A stretch of DNA of 64,000 nucleotides from the NCBI GenBank assembly GCA_902492455.1, contig CABULH010000017.1, positions 10,195 to 74,194 of the forward strand. The letters run 5' to 3'. Positions 33,518 to 41,646 of this stretch are shown piece after piece. Both the position numbers and the translations under genes were made by a program. The DNA is from an uncultured Oscillospiraceae bacterium (lineage in GTDB: Bacteria; Bacillota; Clostridia; Oscillospirales; Acutalibacteraceae). The first letter of the stretch is position 1. Each line of letters begins with the position of its first letter. The notes under the pieces are model-generated. The model was not told where the DNA came from. It did no database searches and worked only from the letters and a program-made list of their open reading frames with translations.

Positions 33518-34811
33518 CATCTACCTCCCCGACGTGGTGGGGGGAGGCTACGGCGATTTCTGGCGCTGCCGGGAACGCTACCGGGTGCTCAAGGGGGGCA
33601 AGGGCAGCAAGAAATCCGCCACCACCGCCCTGAACTATATCACCCGGATGATGGCCTATCCCGGGGCCAATCTGCTGGTGATCCGCCGCGTCGGGGACAA
33701 CCACCGGGCGTCCACCTTCGCCCAGCTCCAATGGGCCATCCGCCGTTTGCAGGCGGAGGACTTCTGGAAGGCCACCACCTCCCCTATGGAGCTGACCTAT
33801 CTGCCCACCGGGCAGAAGATCCTTTTCCGGGGGATGGACGATCCCCTGAAGCTGGCTTCCATCACCGTGTCGGCGGGGGTTTTATGCTGGGTATGGATCG
33901 AGGAAGCCTTTGAAATCGAGGCCGAAGAGGATTTCGACCTCATCGACTTATCCGTGCCCCGGGGAACGGTGCCCCCGCCCCTGTTCAAGCAGACCACCCT
34001 GACCTTCAATCCCTGGAGCGGGCGGCACTGGCTGAAACGGCGGTTCTTCGACAAGCCGGCGGACAATGTGCGGACCTTTTCCACCACCTATTTGTGCAAC
34101 GAATGGCTGGACGACACCGACCGGGCGGTTTTCGACCGGATGCGGCGGGAGAATCCCCGGCGGTACCGGGTGGCGGGGCTGGGAGAATGGGGCGCGGCGG
34201 AGGGGCTGATCTACGACCGCTGGGAGATGCGGGATTTCGACATCGACAAGGCCCGGCGGATTCCGGGCATCCGCTCCGCCTTTGGGCTGGATTACGGCTA
34301 CACCAACGATCCCACCGCCTTGTTCTGCGGGCTGGCGCTGCCGGAAAAGGGGCTGCTGCTGGTGTTCGACGAAATCTACGAGCGGGGGCTGAGCAACCGG
34401 GAGATCGCCCGGCGGGTGAAGGCGGCGGGATACGCCAAGGAACGGATCATTGCGGACAGCGCCGAGCCCAAATCCAACGACGAGCTGCGCTTCCTGGGGC
34501 TGCGGGTACAGCCCGCGGCCAAGGGCCGGGACAGCGTCAGCCACGGGATTCAATATTTGCAGGGATATCGGATTCTCGTCCACCCACGGTGCGGGCATTT
34601 TGCCGAGGAAATCGGCGCTTACGCCTGGGAGCGGGACCGGGAAGGCGCCCCGGTGAATCGGCCGGGGGAGGAAAACAACCATTTGATGGACGCCATGCGG
34701 TACGCCATGGAACCATACATCCGCAGGCGTTTTGGTTCGCCGCCGAGGAGCCGCCGGTTCGCGCCGGCGGGAGTGACGGCGGGAGATATGCAGGGAGGAT
34801 GGGATATATGA
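33498..34811 (+). CDS. Terminase large subunit (PBSX type)
   Basis: The 437-residue packaging motor has an ATPase part with Walker A-like GGKGSKKSATTA near residue 34 and a Walker B ending VWIEEAFEIE near residue 135, followed by the nuclease part with FGLDYGYTNDPTA (first metal-binding Asp), ADSAEPKS, and the late HLMDAMRYAM. It begins with GTG inside the small-subunit gene. The PBSX family is usual in headful and cos phages of Firmicutes. Confidence 0.92.
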   Translation: MATTCGSIYLPDVVGGGYGDFWRCRERYRVLKGGKGSKKSATTALNYITRMMAYPGANLLVIRRVGDNHRASTFAQLQWAIRRLQAEDFWKATTSPMELTYLPTGQKILFRGMDDPLKLASITVSAGVLCWVWIEEAFEIEAEEDFDLIDLSVPRGTVPPPLFKQTTLTFNPWSGRHWLKRRFFDKPADNVRTFSTTYLCNEWLDDTDRAVFDRMRRENPRRYRVAGLGEWGAAEGLIYDRWEMRDFDIDKARRIPGIRSAFGLDYGYTNDPTALFCGLALPEKGLLLVFDEIYERGLSNREIARRVKAAGYAKERIIADSAEPKSNDELRFLGLRVQPAAKGRDSVSHGIQYLQGYRILVHPRCGHFAEEIGAYAWERDREGAPVNRPGEENNHLMDAMRYAMEPYIRRRFGSPPRSRRFAPAGVTAGDMQGGWDI

Positions 34812-35041
34812 TGGAAATGTGGATAGCGGCGGCCGGATGGGCGGCCGCGGTGTTTTTGGCCGGGCTGCTGGTGGGGAAGGAATCCGCCGGAGGCAGGCTC
34901 CGCCGCCGGAGAAGGACGCAGCGGCGGGAACGGCCGCTGGAAGCGGAGGAGGAAGAGGCGCTGCTCCAGGCGGAGAAGGCCAGGCGGGAGTGGAAGAATT
35001 TTTTGAGCTATGACGGGTGGGAGATTAACGCTTCGCGTTAA
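34808..35041 (+). CDS. Small membrane-anchored basic protein
   Basis: Starting at the ATGA overlap with the terminase stop, this 77-residue protein has one helix (MMEMWIAAAGWAAAVFLAGL), an Arg-rich stretch and an acidic coiled part. Its last residues (EINASR) and stop codon come from the repeat unit at 35019, so the gene was probably cut by, or has adapted to, the repeat. Confidence 0.5.
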   Translation: MMEMWIAAAGWAAAVFLAGLLVGKESAGGRLRRRRRTQRRERPLEAEEEEALLQAEKARREWKNFLSYDGWEINASR

Positions 35042-35420
35042 CTCCTGAAAAAAGGCCTTGTACGTCATAAGGGAGACGTACATTTTGCAGCTGACGCTGC
35101 AAAACCGGCCTTTTTCCGGTAGGTGCTTATCCAAGGGATCGGGGAGATTAACGCTTCGCGTTAACTCCTGGAAGAGCAGCTTGCCGGTCAGCAGTGAGAC
35201 CGGCATTTCGCAGCTAACGCGGCGAAACCGCTGTTCTTCCGGTTACGTACTCTTCTCCGGTCGGGTGGGAGATTAACGCTTCGCGTTAACTCCTGAAAAA
35301 AGGCCTTGTACGTCATAAGGGAGACGTACATTTTGCAGCTGACGCTGCAAAACCGGCCTTTTTCCGGTAGGTGCTTATCCAAGGGATCGGGGAGATTAAC
35401 GCTTCGCGTTAACTCCTGGG
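35019..35420. repeat. Three three-way-junction repeats plus a half unit
   Basis: Units 1 and 3 are almost identical (TGTACGTC/GACGTACA and TTTTGCAGC/GCTGCAAAA inside GAAAAAAGGCC/GGCCTTTTTCC), and unit 2 has TGCCGGTC/GACCGGCA and a TTTCGC/GCGAAA arm inside GGAAGAGCAGC/GCTGTTCTTCC. A last TTAACGC/GCGTTAA hairpin closes the block. The spacer GGTAGGTGCTTATCCAAGGG is repeated too. Confidence 0.9.
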
Positions 35421-35507
35421 ATACGGGGCGAGTAGCCCTGAATCTGGGAGATTGATGCTTCCAGACTGTCGAAAAACCAGTAGGGAAAATAGCAAGGTGT
35501 ACAAAAT

Positions 35508-35695
35508 TTCGTGTTCCTATGGAACACGAAGGGCACCCCCGGCGAGGGTGCCCTTCGCCCAAACCTTCCCCCGGAAGGTTTGGGCTACCCTCCTGCGCTT
35601 TATTTTCTTAAGCTTTTCGCGTCCTGCGGGACGCGAACCAAAGGCTTTGCCTTTGGAATCCACCGCCTTTTGAAAAAGGCGGGCGAAAACTTTAT
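35508..35695. repeat. Chain of six consecutive perfect hairpins
   Basis: Six palindromes follow with almost no spacing: GTGTTCC/GGAACAC, GAAGGGCACCC/GGGTGCCCTTC, CCCAAACCTTCC/GGAAGGTTTGGG, TTCGCGTCC/GGACGCGAA, CCAAAGGC/GCCTTTGG and CCGCCTTTT/AAAAGGCGG. No gene is seen from 35042 to 35840. Confidence 0.8.
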
Positions 35696-35840
35696 TTTTT
35701 ACAAAGCGGCTTCTTTGACAAGCTGTGGAGGTTGACGCGTAGCATCAACTCCCCCGTAGGTGTTGGGGAATGGGAAAAGGGGTTTGGTCTTTTCCCATTC
35801 CCCAGCGCATAACATCCCCAAAGCGAAAGGAGTCAACAGC

Positions 35841-36662
35841 ATGGACGAAGAAAGATTGTCCCAGGCAGAATCCGCACCACAGGAGGACGCCTCGGACACC
35901 CAGGCATGCACACCGACATCCCCTTCTCCGGGCGAGGACGAAAGGGCGGGCACCATCCCGCCGGTGTTCCTGGACGGAGAGAAACAGGGCGGCGCGGAAG
36001 AGGAGGGCGCTGGAAGGGGGAAGGCTGACGGCTCCGCCGTTACCATCCCCGTGCGGTACAACCACGAAACCCGGGCGCTATCCCTGGATCAGGCCCGGGT
36101 ACTGGCCCAGAAGGGCATGAAGTTCGACGAGTTATCCCCCACCCTGGAAAAGATGAAATTTCTGGCCGCGGCGGAGGGAAAGAGTCTGCCGGAACTGGCG
36201 GATCAGCTATTGCAGCGCCGGGACCAGGAGCTGTACGACGGTCTGCTGGAGGAATGCTACGGCGACGAAGAACTGGCGAAGCGGATGTTCGAGGCGGAAA
36301 AGGCCAAGCGGCAGGCCCGCTGGGAATCGGCCAGGGAGCAGGAAGCCGCCGCCGTTGCCCAGGATCGGGAGGAGCTTCACCGGCGGCTGGCAGACCAGTA
36401 TCTGGAGCTGAAAAAGCTGGTTCCGGATATCGGGGAATTTTCCCGGCTGCCCCGGCAGGTGATCGAAGCCGCGGTTGACGGCGGCGTTTCCCTGGCGGAC
36501 GCCTATCTGCGGTTTCAGCACGGGGAGAATCAAAAGATCGCCGCGGCCAAGGCGGCCCGGGAAGCGGCGGCCCGGGCGGCGGCGGGGTCCCAGGCCGCCG
36601 GAGCCGGGGAGAACACGGATCCGGCTATCGACGCGATGCTGGCGGGGATTTGGCGGGGCTAA
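35841..36662 (+). CDS. Phage scaffolding protein
   Basis: The 273-residue protein is acidic and Pro-rich at first, then strongly helical (EEERAR-type heptads from about residue 110 to 190) and Ala-rich at the end. Position just before the capsid gene and composition fit a head scaffolding protein, needed for procapsid assembly and then removed. AAAGGAG precedes the ATG. No protease gene is seen nearby. Confidence 0.75.
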   Translation: MDEERLSQAESAPQEDASDTQACTPTSPSPGEDERAGTIPPVFLDGEKQGGAEEEGAGRGKADGSAVTIPVRYNHETRALSLDQARVLAQKGMKFDELSPTLEKMKFLAAAEGKSLPELADQLLQRRDQELYDGLLEECYGDEELAKRMFEAEKAKRQARWESAREQEAAAVAQDREELHRRLADQYLELKKLVPDIGEFSRLPRQVIEAAVDGGVSLADAYLRFQHGENQKIAAAKAAREAAARAAAGSQAAGAGENTDPAIDAMLAGIWRG

Positions 36663-36666
36663 GGGG

Positions 36667-36915
36667 GGGAGATTGGCGCTGTCGCGCCAACTCCTGGAAG
36701 AGCAGCTTGCCGGTCAGCAGTGAGACCGGCATTTCGCAGCTGACGCAGCGAAACCGCTGTTCTTCCGGTGGGGTGGAGATTGGAGCTGCGCTCCAACTCC
36801 TGGAAAAAGGCCTTGTACGTCATAAGGGAGACGACCATTTTGCAGCTGGCGCTGCAAAACCGGCCTTTTTCCGACTGCTTGGAGATTGGCGCTGTCGCGG
36901 CAACTCCTGACGGGC
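36667..36915. repeat. Two and a half three-way-junction repeats
   Basis: The block starts five bases after the scaffold stop. First hairpins are TTGGCGC/GCGCCAA and TTGGAGC/GCTCCAA; inner hairpins repeat the CCGGTC/GACCGG and TTTTGCAGC/GCTGCAAAA types. It lies between scaffold and capsid, in the middle of the head operon. Confidence 0.88.
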
Positions 36916-37012
36916 GAAAACTTCCTCGGCCGCTTTTCCGCAAATGGGATGACTGGACGAACCGGAAAAACTCAATTACATCATAACAATTGTTAAACAG
37001 GAGGAAACAAGA

Positions 37013-37951
37013 ATGGCAATCAACACTTTGGCGTTTAATTCCAAGCTCACCGGCGAACTGGACAAGGCGCTGGTGCAGGAATCCAAAACCGGCTTTCTGG
37101 CCGACAACAACATGCGGGCCAAGTTTGTGGGCGCCCGCAACGTCCTGATCCCTGAGCTGGACATGCAGGGGCTGGGAGACTACGACCGGGACAACGGCTT
37201 TGCCAACGGCACCCTGACCCTTTCCAACACCACCTACACCCTGTCCCAAGACCGGGGCCGGCAGTTCCAGATCGACCGGGAAGACGAGGACGAGACCGGT
37301 GTGGCGAATCTGGCCGGGCAGGTGCTGGGCGAATTCGTGCGCACCAAGGTGGCCCCGGAGATGGATGCTTATGTTCTTTCCAAGCTGGCGGCCGCGGCTG
37401 CGGCCCAGTCCAACACCATCACCGGCACCCCGGCTTCCCAGGCGTATTCCATGCTGAACAAGGCCATCAACAGCGTACAGGAGGCGGTGGGCTACAGCAC
37501 CAACGAACCCCTGGTGGCCTTTGTCAACGCCTCCTTCTGGGCGGATCTGATGGGTACCGATGAGATCACCCGGATGCTGACGGTGGGGGATTTCAAGAAG
37601 GGCGAGGTCAGCACCAAGGTCAAGATGCTCAACGAGGTGCCGGTGATCCCGGTATCCGACGGCCGGATGAAAACCTCCTTCACCTTCTACGACGGGGTTA
37701 CCGACAATTCCGGCAGCTCCGGCGCCAACGAGAAGCCCGGCGGCTTTGTGCCCGCCTCCGGCGCCAAGAGCATCGGCTTCCTGGTGCTGCCCAAACGGGC
37801 CGCTTCCCTGGTGAAGAAATCCGAGACCATCCGCACCTTCTCCCCGGATCAGAACCAGAAGGCGGACGCGTATCTCTTCCAGTATCGGCTGTATTATGAT
37901 CTGTTTGTGCGGAACGCCTACAAGGACAGCATTTATCTGTATCAGTATTAA
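37013..37951 (+). CDS. Major capsid protein
   Basis: The 312-residue protein (MAINTLAFNSKLTGELDKAL...) has the layout of HK97-fold capsids of Clostridia phages: an early helix, GGFANGTLTL-type strands, LSQDRGRQFQIDREDEDE for the E-loop region, a spine helix and a late EKPGGFVPASGAKSIGFLVLPK domain. It follows the scaffold gene, and AGGAGGAAACAAG precedes the ATG. Confidence 0.85.
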   Translation: MAINTLAFNSKLTGELDKALVQESKTGFLADNNMRAKFVGARNVLIPELDMQGLGDYDRDNGFANGTLTLSNTTYTLSQDRGRQFQIDREDEDETGVANLAGQVLGEFVRTKVAPEMDAYVLSKLAAAAAAQSNTITGTPASQAYSMLNKAINSVQEAVGYSTNEPLVAFVNASFWADLMGTDEITRMLTVGDFKKGEVSTKVKMLNEVPVIPVSDGRMKTSFTFYDGVTDNSGSSGANEKPGGFVPASGAKSIGFLVLPKRAASLVKKSETIRTFSPDQNQKADAYLFQYRLYYDLFVRNAYKDSIYLYQY

Positions 37952-37984
37952 TAATAAGGCTTAAAGGGGGACACAGATCAGGCG

Positions 37985-38240
37985 AAGGAAGGGCGGGGGA
38001 ATGCAGACGAGCAGCATCCCCCGCCCCCCAGGCGGTAAAGGTGGGGAAGGGCAAGCGGCTTTTCCCCGTTTTTGCGCAGCCTGGAGAAAGTGTCCGGCTT
38101 GGCCGGGCTTTTTCTCCAAGCTGCGGCTCACCGGAGCGGGCGCCTTCCTGATCTTTTACTCGTAAGGATTCCACCCGCTGCGGCGGGGAGGGGGGCTTTG
38201 CCCCTCCACCCCACAGCCTTTTGAAAAAGGTTAACGAAAA
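37985..38240. repeat. Hairpin chain downstream of the capsid gene
   Basis: Several hairpins follow: GCGGGGGA/ATCCCCCGC, GGGGAAG/CTTTTCCCC, GGAGAAA with an inner CCGGC/GCCGG and TTTCTCC, GGAGGGG/CCCCTCC and CCTTTT/AAAAGG. The first may end the very abundant capsid messenger. No gene is seen between 37952 and 38555. Confidence 0.65.
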
Positions 38241-38495
38241 CTTTTCCAGGAGTTAACGCGCAAGCGGCAATCTCCAAGCACCCAAGCGGAAAAAGATCGG
38301 TTCCGGCTGTATAGCCGGAAGACGGCGCTCCCTTATGCGCCGTCAGAGCTTTTTCCAGGAGTTGGCGTGACAGCGCCAATCTCCAAGCAGTCGGAAAAAG
38401 GCCGGTTTTGCAGCGCCAGCTGCAAAATGGTCGTCTCCCTTATGACGTACAAGGCCTTTTTCAAGGAGTTGGAGCGCAGCTCCAATCTCCCTGAC
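38240..38495. repeat. Two and a half three-way-junction repeats, reverse orientation
   Basis: These copies lie on the opposite strand to the others in the phage. They match the units at 30.12 kb (GACGGCGC/GCGCCGTC, AGCCGGAA/TTCCGGCT) and 36.8 kb. The portal gene begins 60 bases later. Confidence 0.88.
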
Positions 38496-38555
38496 GACAG
38501 GCGGTGAACCTGATGAGATAGAGCAGATCAGTACAACAGGATCGGAGGATGAAGG

Positions 38556-40472
38556 ATGAAAAGAAAACCTTGGGAACCGGAGCAGATGTTTTCCGAATAT
38601 GAGGCGGGGCGGACCTTCAAGGCGGGGTTGGGCCGCCACGGGCTGTATGAGCAGAGCAAAACCAACGAGCGGTTTTATGTGGGGGATCAATGGTACGGCG
38701 CCCGCTGCGGCAACGACCGTCCCCTGGTGCGGCACAACGTCATCAAGCGGATTGGGGATTACAAAATGGCGGTGGTAAGCGCCAATCCGGTGACAGTAAA
38801 CTATTCCGCCGAGGGGGTGCCCAACACCCTGACGATGCGGGGACGTACCCGGGAGGCGATGGAACACATGGCTCTCGGCGGCGATGAGGCGGGGGAAGCG
38901 CCCTTTTCTTTATCGGAAGAGGAAGAGATCAACATCGCCATGGCCGCCCTGTCCGACTACTTCAAAACCACGGCGGAACGGGTGAAGCTGGACGATCTCA
39001 AGGAACAGGCCCTGCGGGGCGCCTACATTTCCGGCACCGGGGTGCTGTACACCTACTGGGACGACCGCATTCCCACCGGGCTGTACGCCGACGCATCCCG
39101 CACCGCCCCCATTCAGGGGGACATCGCCTGCGAGGTGCTGGACATTGAGAACGTCTATTTCGGGGATCCCAATCTTTACGACATCCAGGCCCAGCCTTAC
39201 ATCCTCATCTCCCAGCGGAAAAGCGTGGAGGAGCTGCGCCGGGAGGCCCGCCGCTGGGGCCGTCCGCCGGAGGATATCGCCGCCATCAAGCCCGACCGGG
39301 ACATAAGCTATATGGCCGGGGATCGGGCGGACGATGAGCCGGAGGGCAGCCGCAAGGCCACGGTGCTCACCAAGTTCTGGAAGGAATGGGACAAGGACGG
39401 GCGCACCTGCCGCATCAAGGCGGCCATGACCGTGCGGGGCGCGGTGATCCGAGGGGAATGGGACACCCGGCTGCGGCTTTATCCCCTGGCGGCCTTCCGC
39501 TGGGAACGGCGGCGCAGCTGCGCTTACGGGGAAAGCGAAGTCACCTATCTGATCCCCAACCAAATCGCCATCAACCGGATGATTACCGCCAGCGTATGGG
39601 CGGTGATGATGCTGGGAATGCCCATGACCCTGGTGAACCGGGATATGGTGCCCGACGCCCGGATCACCAATGATCCCGGCCAGATTATCGATGTATGCGA
39701 CGGGGGCGCGGGACTGGGCAACGCCATCGGCTATGTCAATCCGCCCAACTTTTCTCCCGCCTTCGACAACAACATCACCTCCCTCATCGCCAACACCCTG
39801 ACCCAATCCGGGGCCAACGACGCCGCGCTGGGGGATATCCGGCCGGACAACGCCTCCGCCATCATCGCGGTGCGGGAGGCGGCCACCATGCCCATGCAGA
39901 CGGTGCAGAACCGCTTCTACTCCTTTGTGGAGGATCTGGCCCGGGTGTGGGCGGATTTCTGGGTGAGCCTCTACGGCCGCCGCAGCCTGAAGATCGAGGA
40001 CGAGCAGGGGGTATGGTATCTGCCCTTTGATGGGGAGAAGTACCGCAATCTGCTGATTTCCGCCCGGATCGACGTGGGGGCTTCCTCCCTGTGGAGCGAG
40101 ATCCAAAGCGTCAAGACCCTGGATAATCTGTTTGGAATGCAGATCATTTCGCCCCTCCAGTATCTCCAGCGGCTGCCCAAGGGCACGGTGCCCGATTTGA
40201 ACGGGCTGATCCGGGAGCTGCAAGAGGCCGACCGGGCAGTGCAGGCGGCTGCTGCGGGGACGGGTTCCACCGAAGAGGGAACTGCCGCTGCGGCGGGGAC
40301 CGGCGGAATGGAGGCCGCTGCCGTTGAAGCCGCTCCGACAGGGACGGATGCTGCCGCTGGGAGCGTGGATCCCCAGGCGGTGGTCGCCGGGCTGCCGGAG
40401 GAATACCGCCAGGCTTTTGAGGCTCTGCCGCCAGAGCAGCAGGCGGCGCTGCTGAAGGAAATCGGCATATAA
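38556..40472 (+). CDS. Portal protein
   Basis: The 638-residue protein begins with FVGDQWYG-like residues (RFYVGDQWYGARCGNDRPLVRHNVIKR), which in many portal proteins mark the wing region, has LKEQALRGAYISGTGVLYTYWDD and later the EVTYLIPNQIAINRMITASVWAVMMLGMP crown and stem region, and ends in an Ala/Gly-rich tail. It forms the dodecameric DNA gate of the head. Its position after the capsid, not before, is unusual. An ATG at 38556 follows GATCGGAGGATGAAGG. Confidence 0.88.
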   Translation: MKRKPWEPEQMFSEYEAGRTFKAGLGRHGLYEQSKTNERFYVGDQWYGARCGNDRPLVRHNVIKRIGDYKMAVVSANPVTVNYSAEGVPNTLTMRGRTREAMEHMALGGDEAGEAPFSLSEEEEINIAMAALSDYFKTTAERVKLDDLKEQALRGAYISGTGVLYTYWDDRIPTGLYADASRTAPIQGDIACEVLDIENVYFGDPNLYDIQAQPYILISQRKSVEELRREARRWGRPPEDIAAIKPDRDISYMAGDRADDEPEGSRKATVLTKFWKEWDKDGRTCRIKAAMTVRGAVIRGEWDTRLRLYPLAAFRWERRRSCAYGESEVTYLIPNQIAINRMITASVWAVMMLGMPMTLVNRDMVPDARITNDPGQIIDVCDGGAGLGNAIGYVNPPNFSPAFDNNITSLIANTLTQSGANDAALGDIRPDNASAIIAVREAATMPMQTVQNRFYSFVEDLARVWADFWVSLYGRRSLKIEDEQGVWYLPFDGEKYRNLLISARIDVGASSLWSEIQSVKTLDNLFGMQIISPLQYLQRLPKGTVPDLNGLIRELQEADRAVQAAAAGTGSTEEGTAAAAGTGGMEAAAVEAAPTGTDAAAGSVDPQAVVAGLPEEYRQAFEALPPEQQAALLKEIGI

Positions 40473-40488
40473 AGCCGGGCGCAAAAAA

Positions 40489-40514
40489 GCCGGGCGGAGG
40501 ATCTCCGTCCGGCT
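40489..40514. terminator. Hairpin between portal and the reverse gene
   Basis: AGCCGGGCGGAG and CTCCGTCCGGCT pair with one G-T. It lies between convergent genes and can serve both. Confidence 0.7.
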
Positions 40515-40554
40515 GGTATGTTCCTTTATGTTCTGCGAAGTGATTTTAATGGTT

Positions 40555-41160
40555 TTATTTCACAAGACGCAATTCCTTAATCTGTGTGGTGTTGGATTTG
40601 GTTACAGCTTCCAGGATATGAACGGTGCCCTTGATATCCTCGACATCCTCCGCCACCTGATCCAGCTTTTTGAACTTCTCGTTCATACCCTGCTGGCCTT
40701 CGCCAAGCAGCCGTAGCTGGGTTTTGACGTCATTTTCTTGGGTAACTTCAATCGTTGTAACGCGGTGCTTGACCTCTTCCAGGTCGGATTTTACGCCAGC
40801 CAGATCGGATTTTACATTTTCCTGGGTAACTTCAATCGCCGTAACGCGGTGTTTGACCTCTTCCAGGTCAGACTTCACACCGGCTAGATCGGATTTTACG
40901 CCAGCCAAGTCGGACTTTACGCCAGCCAAGTCGGACTTTACGCCAGCCAAGTCGGACTTTACGCCAGCCAAGTCGGACTTTACATTTTCCTGGGTAACTT
41001 CAATCGCCGTAACGCGGTGTTTGACCTCTTCCAGGTCAGACTTCACACCGGCTAGGTCAGACTTCACACCGGCTAGATCGGTTCTTATCGGTTCAATGGC
41101 TTGCTCCAGTTTGGACTCCATCATTTGGCTGATGGCTTCCAGCATTTCCCTATCGACCAT
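40555..41160 (-). CDS. Heptad-repeat coiled-coil protein, reverse-strand insertion
   Basis: The 201-residue protein is built of DLAGVKS heptads and longer units (DLEEVKHRVTAIEVTQENVK), present at least eight and three times, encoded by 21-bp tandem DNA repeats. It is one long coiled coil with a start EAISQMMESKLEQAIEPIRTDLAG and a different carboxy end. It is the only reverse gene in the head operon, so it probably has its own promoter and is a cargo (moron) gene expressed in the lysogen. GAGGTGAAAAAT precedes the ATG at 41160. Confidence 0.7.
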   Translation of the reverse strand: MVDREMLEAISQMMESKLEQAIEPIRTDLAGVKSDLAGVKSDLEEVKHRVTAIEVTQENVKSDLAGVKSDLAGVKSDLAGVKSDLAGVKSDLAGVKSDLEEVKHRVTAIEVTQENVKSDLAGVKSDLEEVKHRVTTIEVTQENDVKTQLRLLGEGQQGMNEKFKKLDQVAEDVEDIKGTVHILEAVTKSNTTQIKELRLVK

Positions 41161-41263
41161 ATTTTTCACCTCGCTTTTTTAAGATATCACGTCTAGGAGA
41201 GATTGGCAAGGGGAAGTTTTTCACATTACATATTATCAGCAAATCATTTAAAGGGGTGTCATC

Positions 41264-41644
41264 ATGAAAACGGGAATGGACGTTCTGCAGCGGGCCTTGG
41301 GCCTGCTGGGATATACCGGAATCGACGGTGCGGTGGACGGCGCTCAATCGGCGGAGCTGATCCGGCGGGGACTGGACACCGTCAACCAGGTCATGGCGGA
41401 TTTATGGCCGCTGGAAAAGAGCATCCAGTACATGCCGCTGCTCTCCATCCATGAGGAGGTGCCCCTCTCCGCGGCCGCCGTGGAAAACGCGATGCCCTAC
41501 GGTGTGGCGATGTTCCTGGCCCAGGCGGACGGAGACGGGGCCAATCAGCAATTTTTCGCGTCCCTGTACCAGCAGAAGCGCTGCGCGGTGCGGCGGATGG
41601 GATACTGCCGGGGGGACGTGCTGCCCCGGGTTTGGGAGGGTTGA
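41264..41644 (+). CDS. Head-completion (adaptor) protein
   Basis: The 126-residue helical protein lies between portal and the large stabilisation-type protein. Size, position and the start VLQRALGLLGYTGIDG..SAELIRRGLDTVNQVMADL fit adaptor proteins such as P22 gp4 or gp6-like connectors that bind the portal underside. AAAGGGGTGTCATC precedes the ATG. No certain family match. Confidence 0.55.
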   Translation: MKTGMDVLQRALGLLGYTGIDGAVDGAQSAELIRRGLDTVNQVMADLWPLEKSIQYMPLLSIHEEVPLSAAAVENAMPYGVAMFLAQADGDGANQQFFASLYQQKRCAVRRMGYCRGDVLPRVWEG

Positions 41645-41646
41645 AG

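Noticed and set aside
38910..40484. A 524-codon minus-strand frame opposite the portal gene
   Set aside because: Shadow frame; composition is unnatural and the portal motifs are on the plus strand.
40780..41080. Possible CRISPR or non-coding tandem repeat
   Set aside because: The 21-bp repeats are in frame and code for coiled-coil heptads in a started gene.
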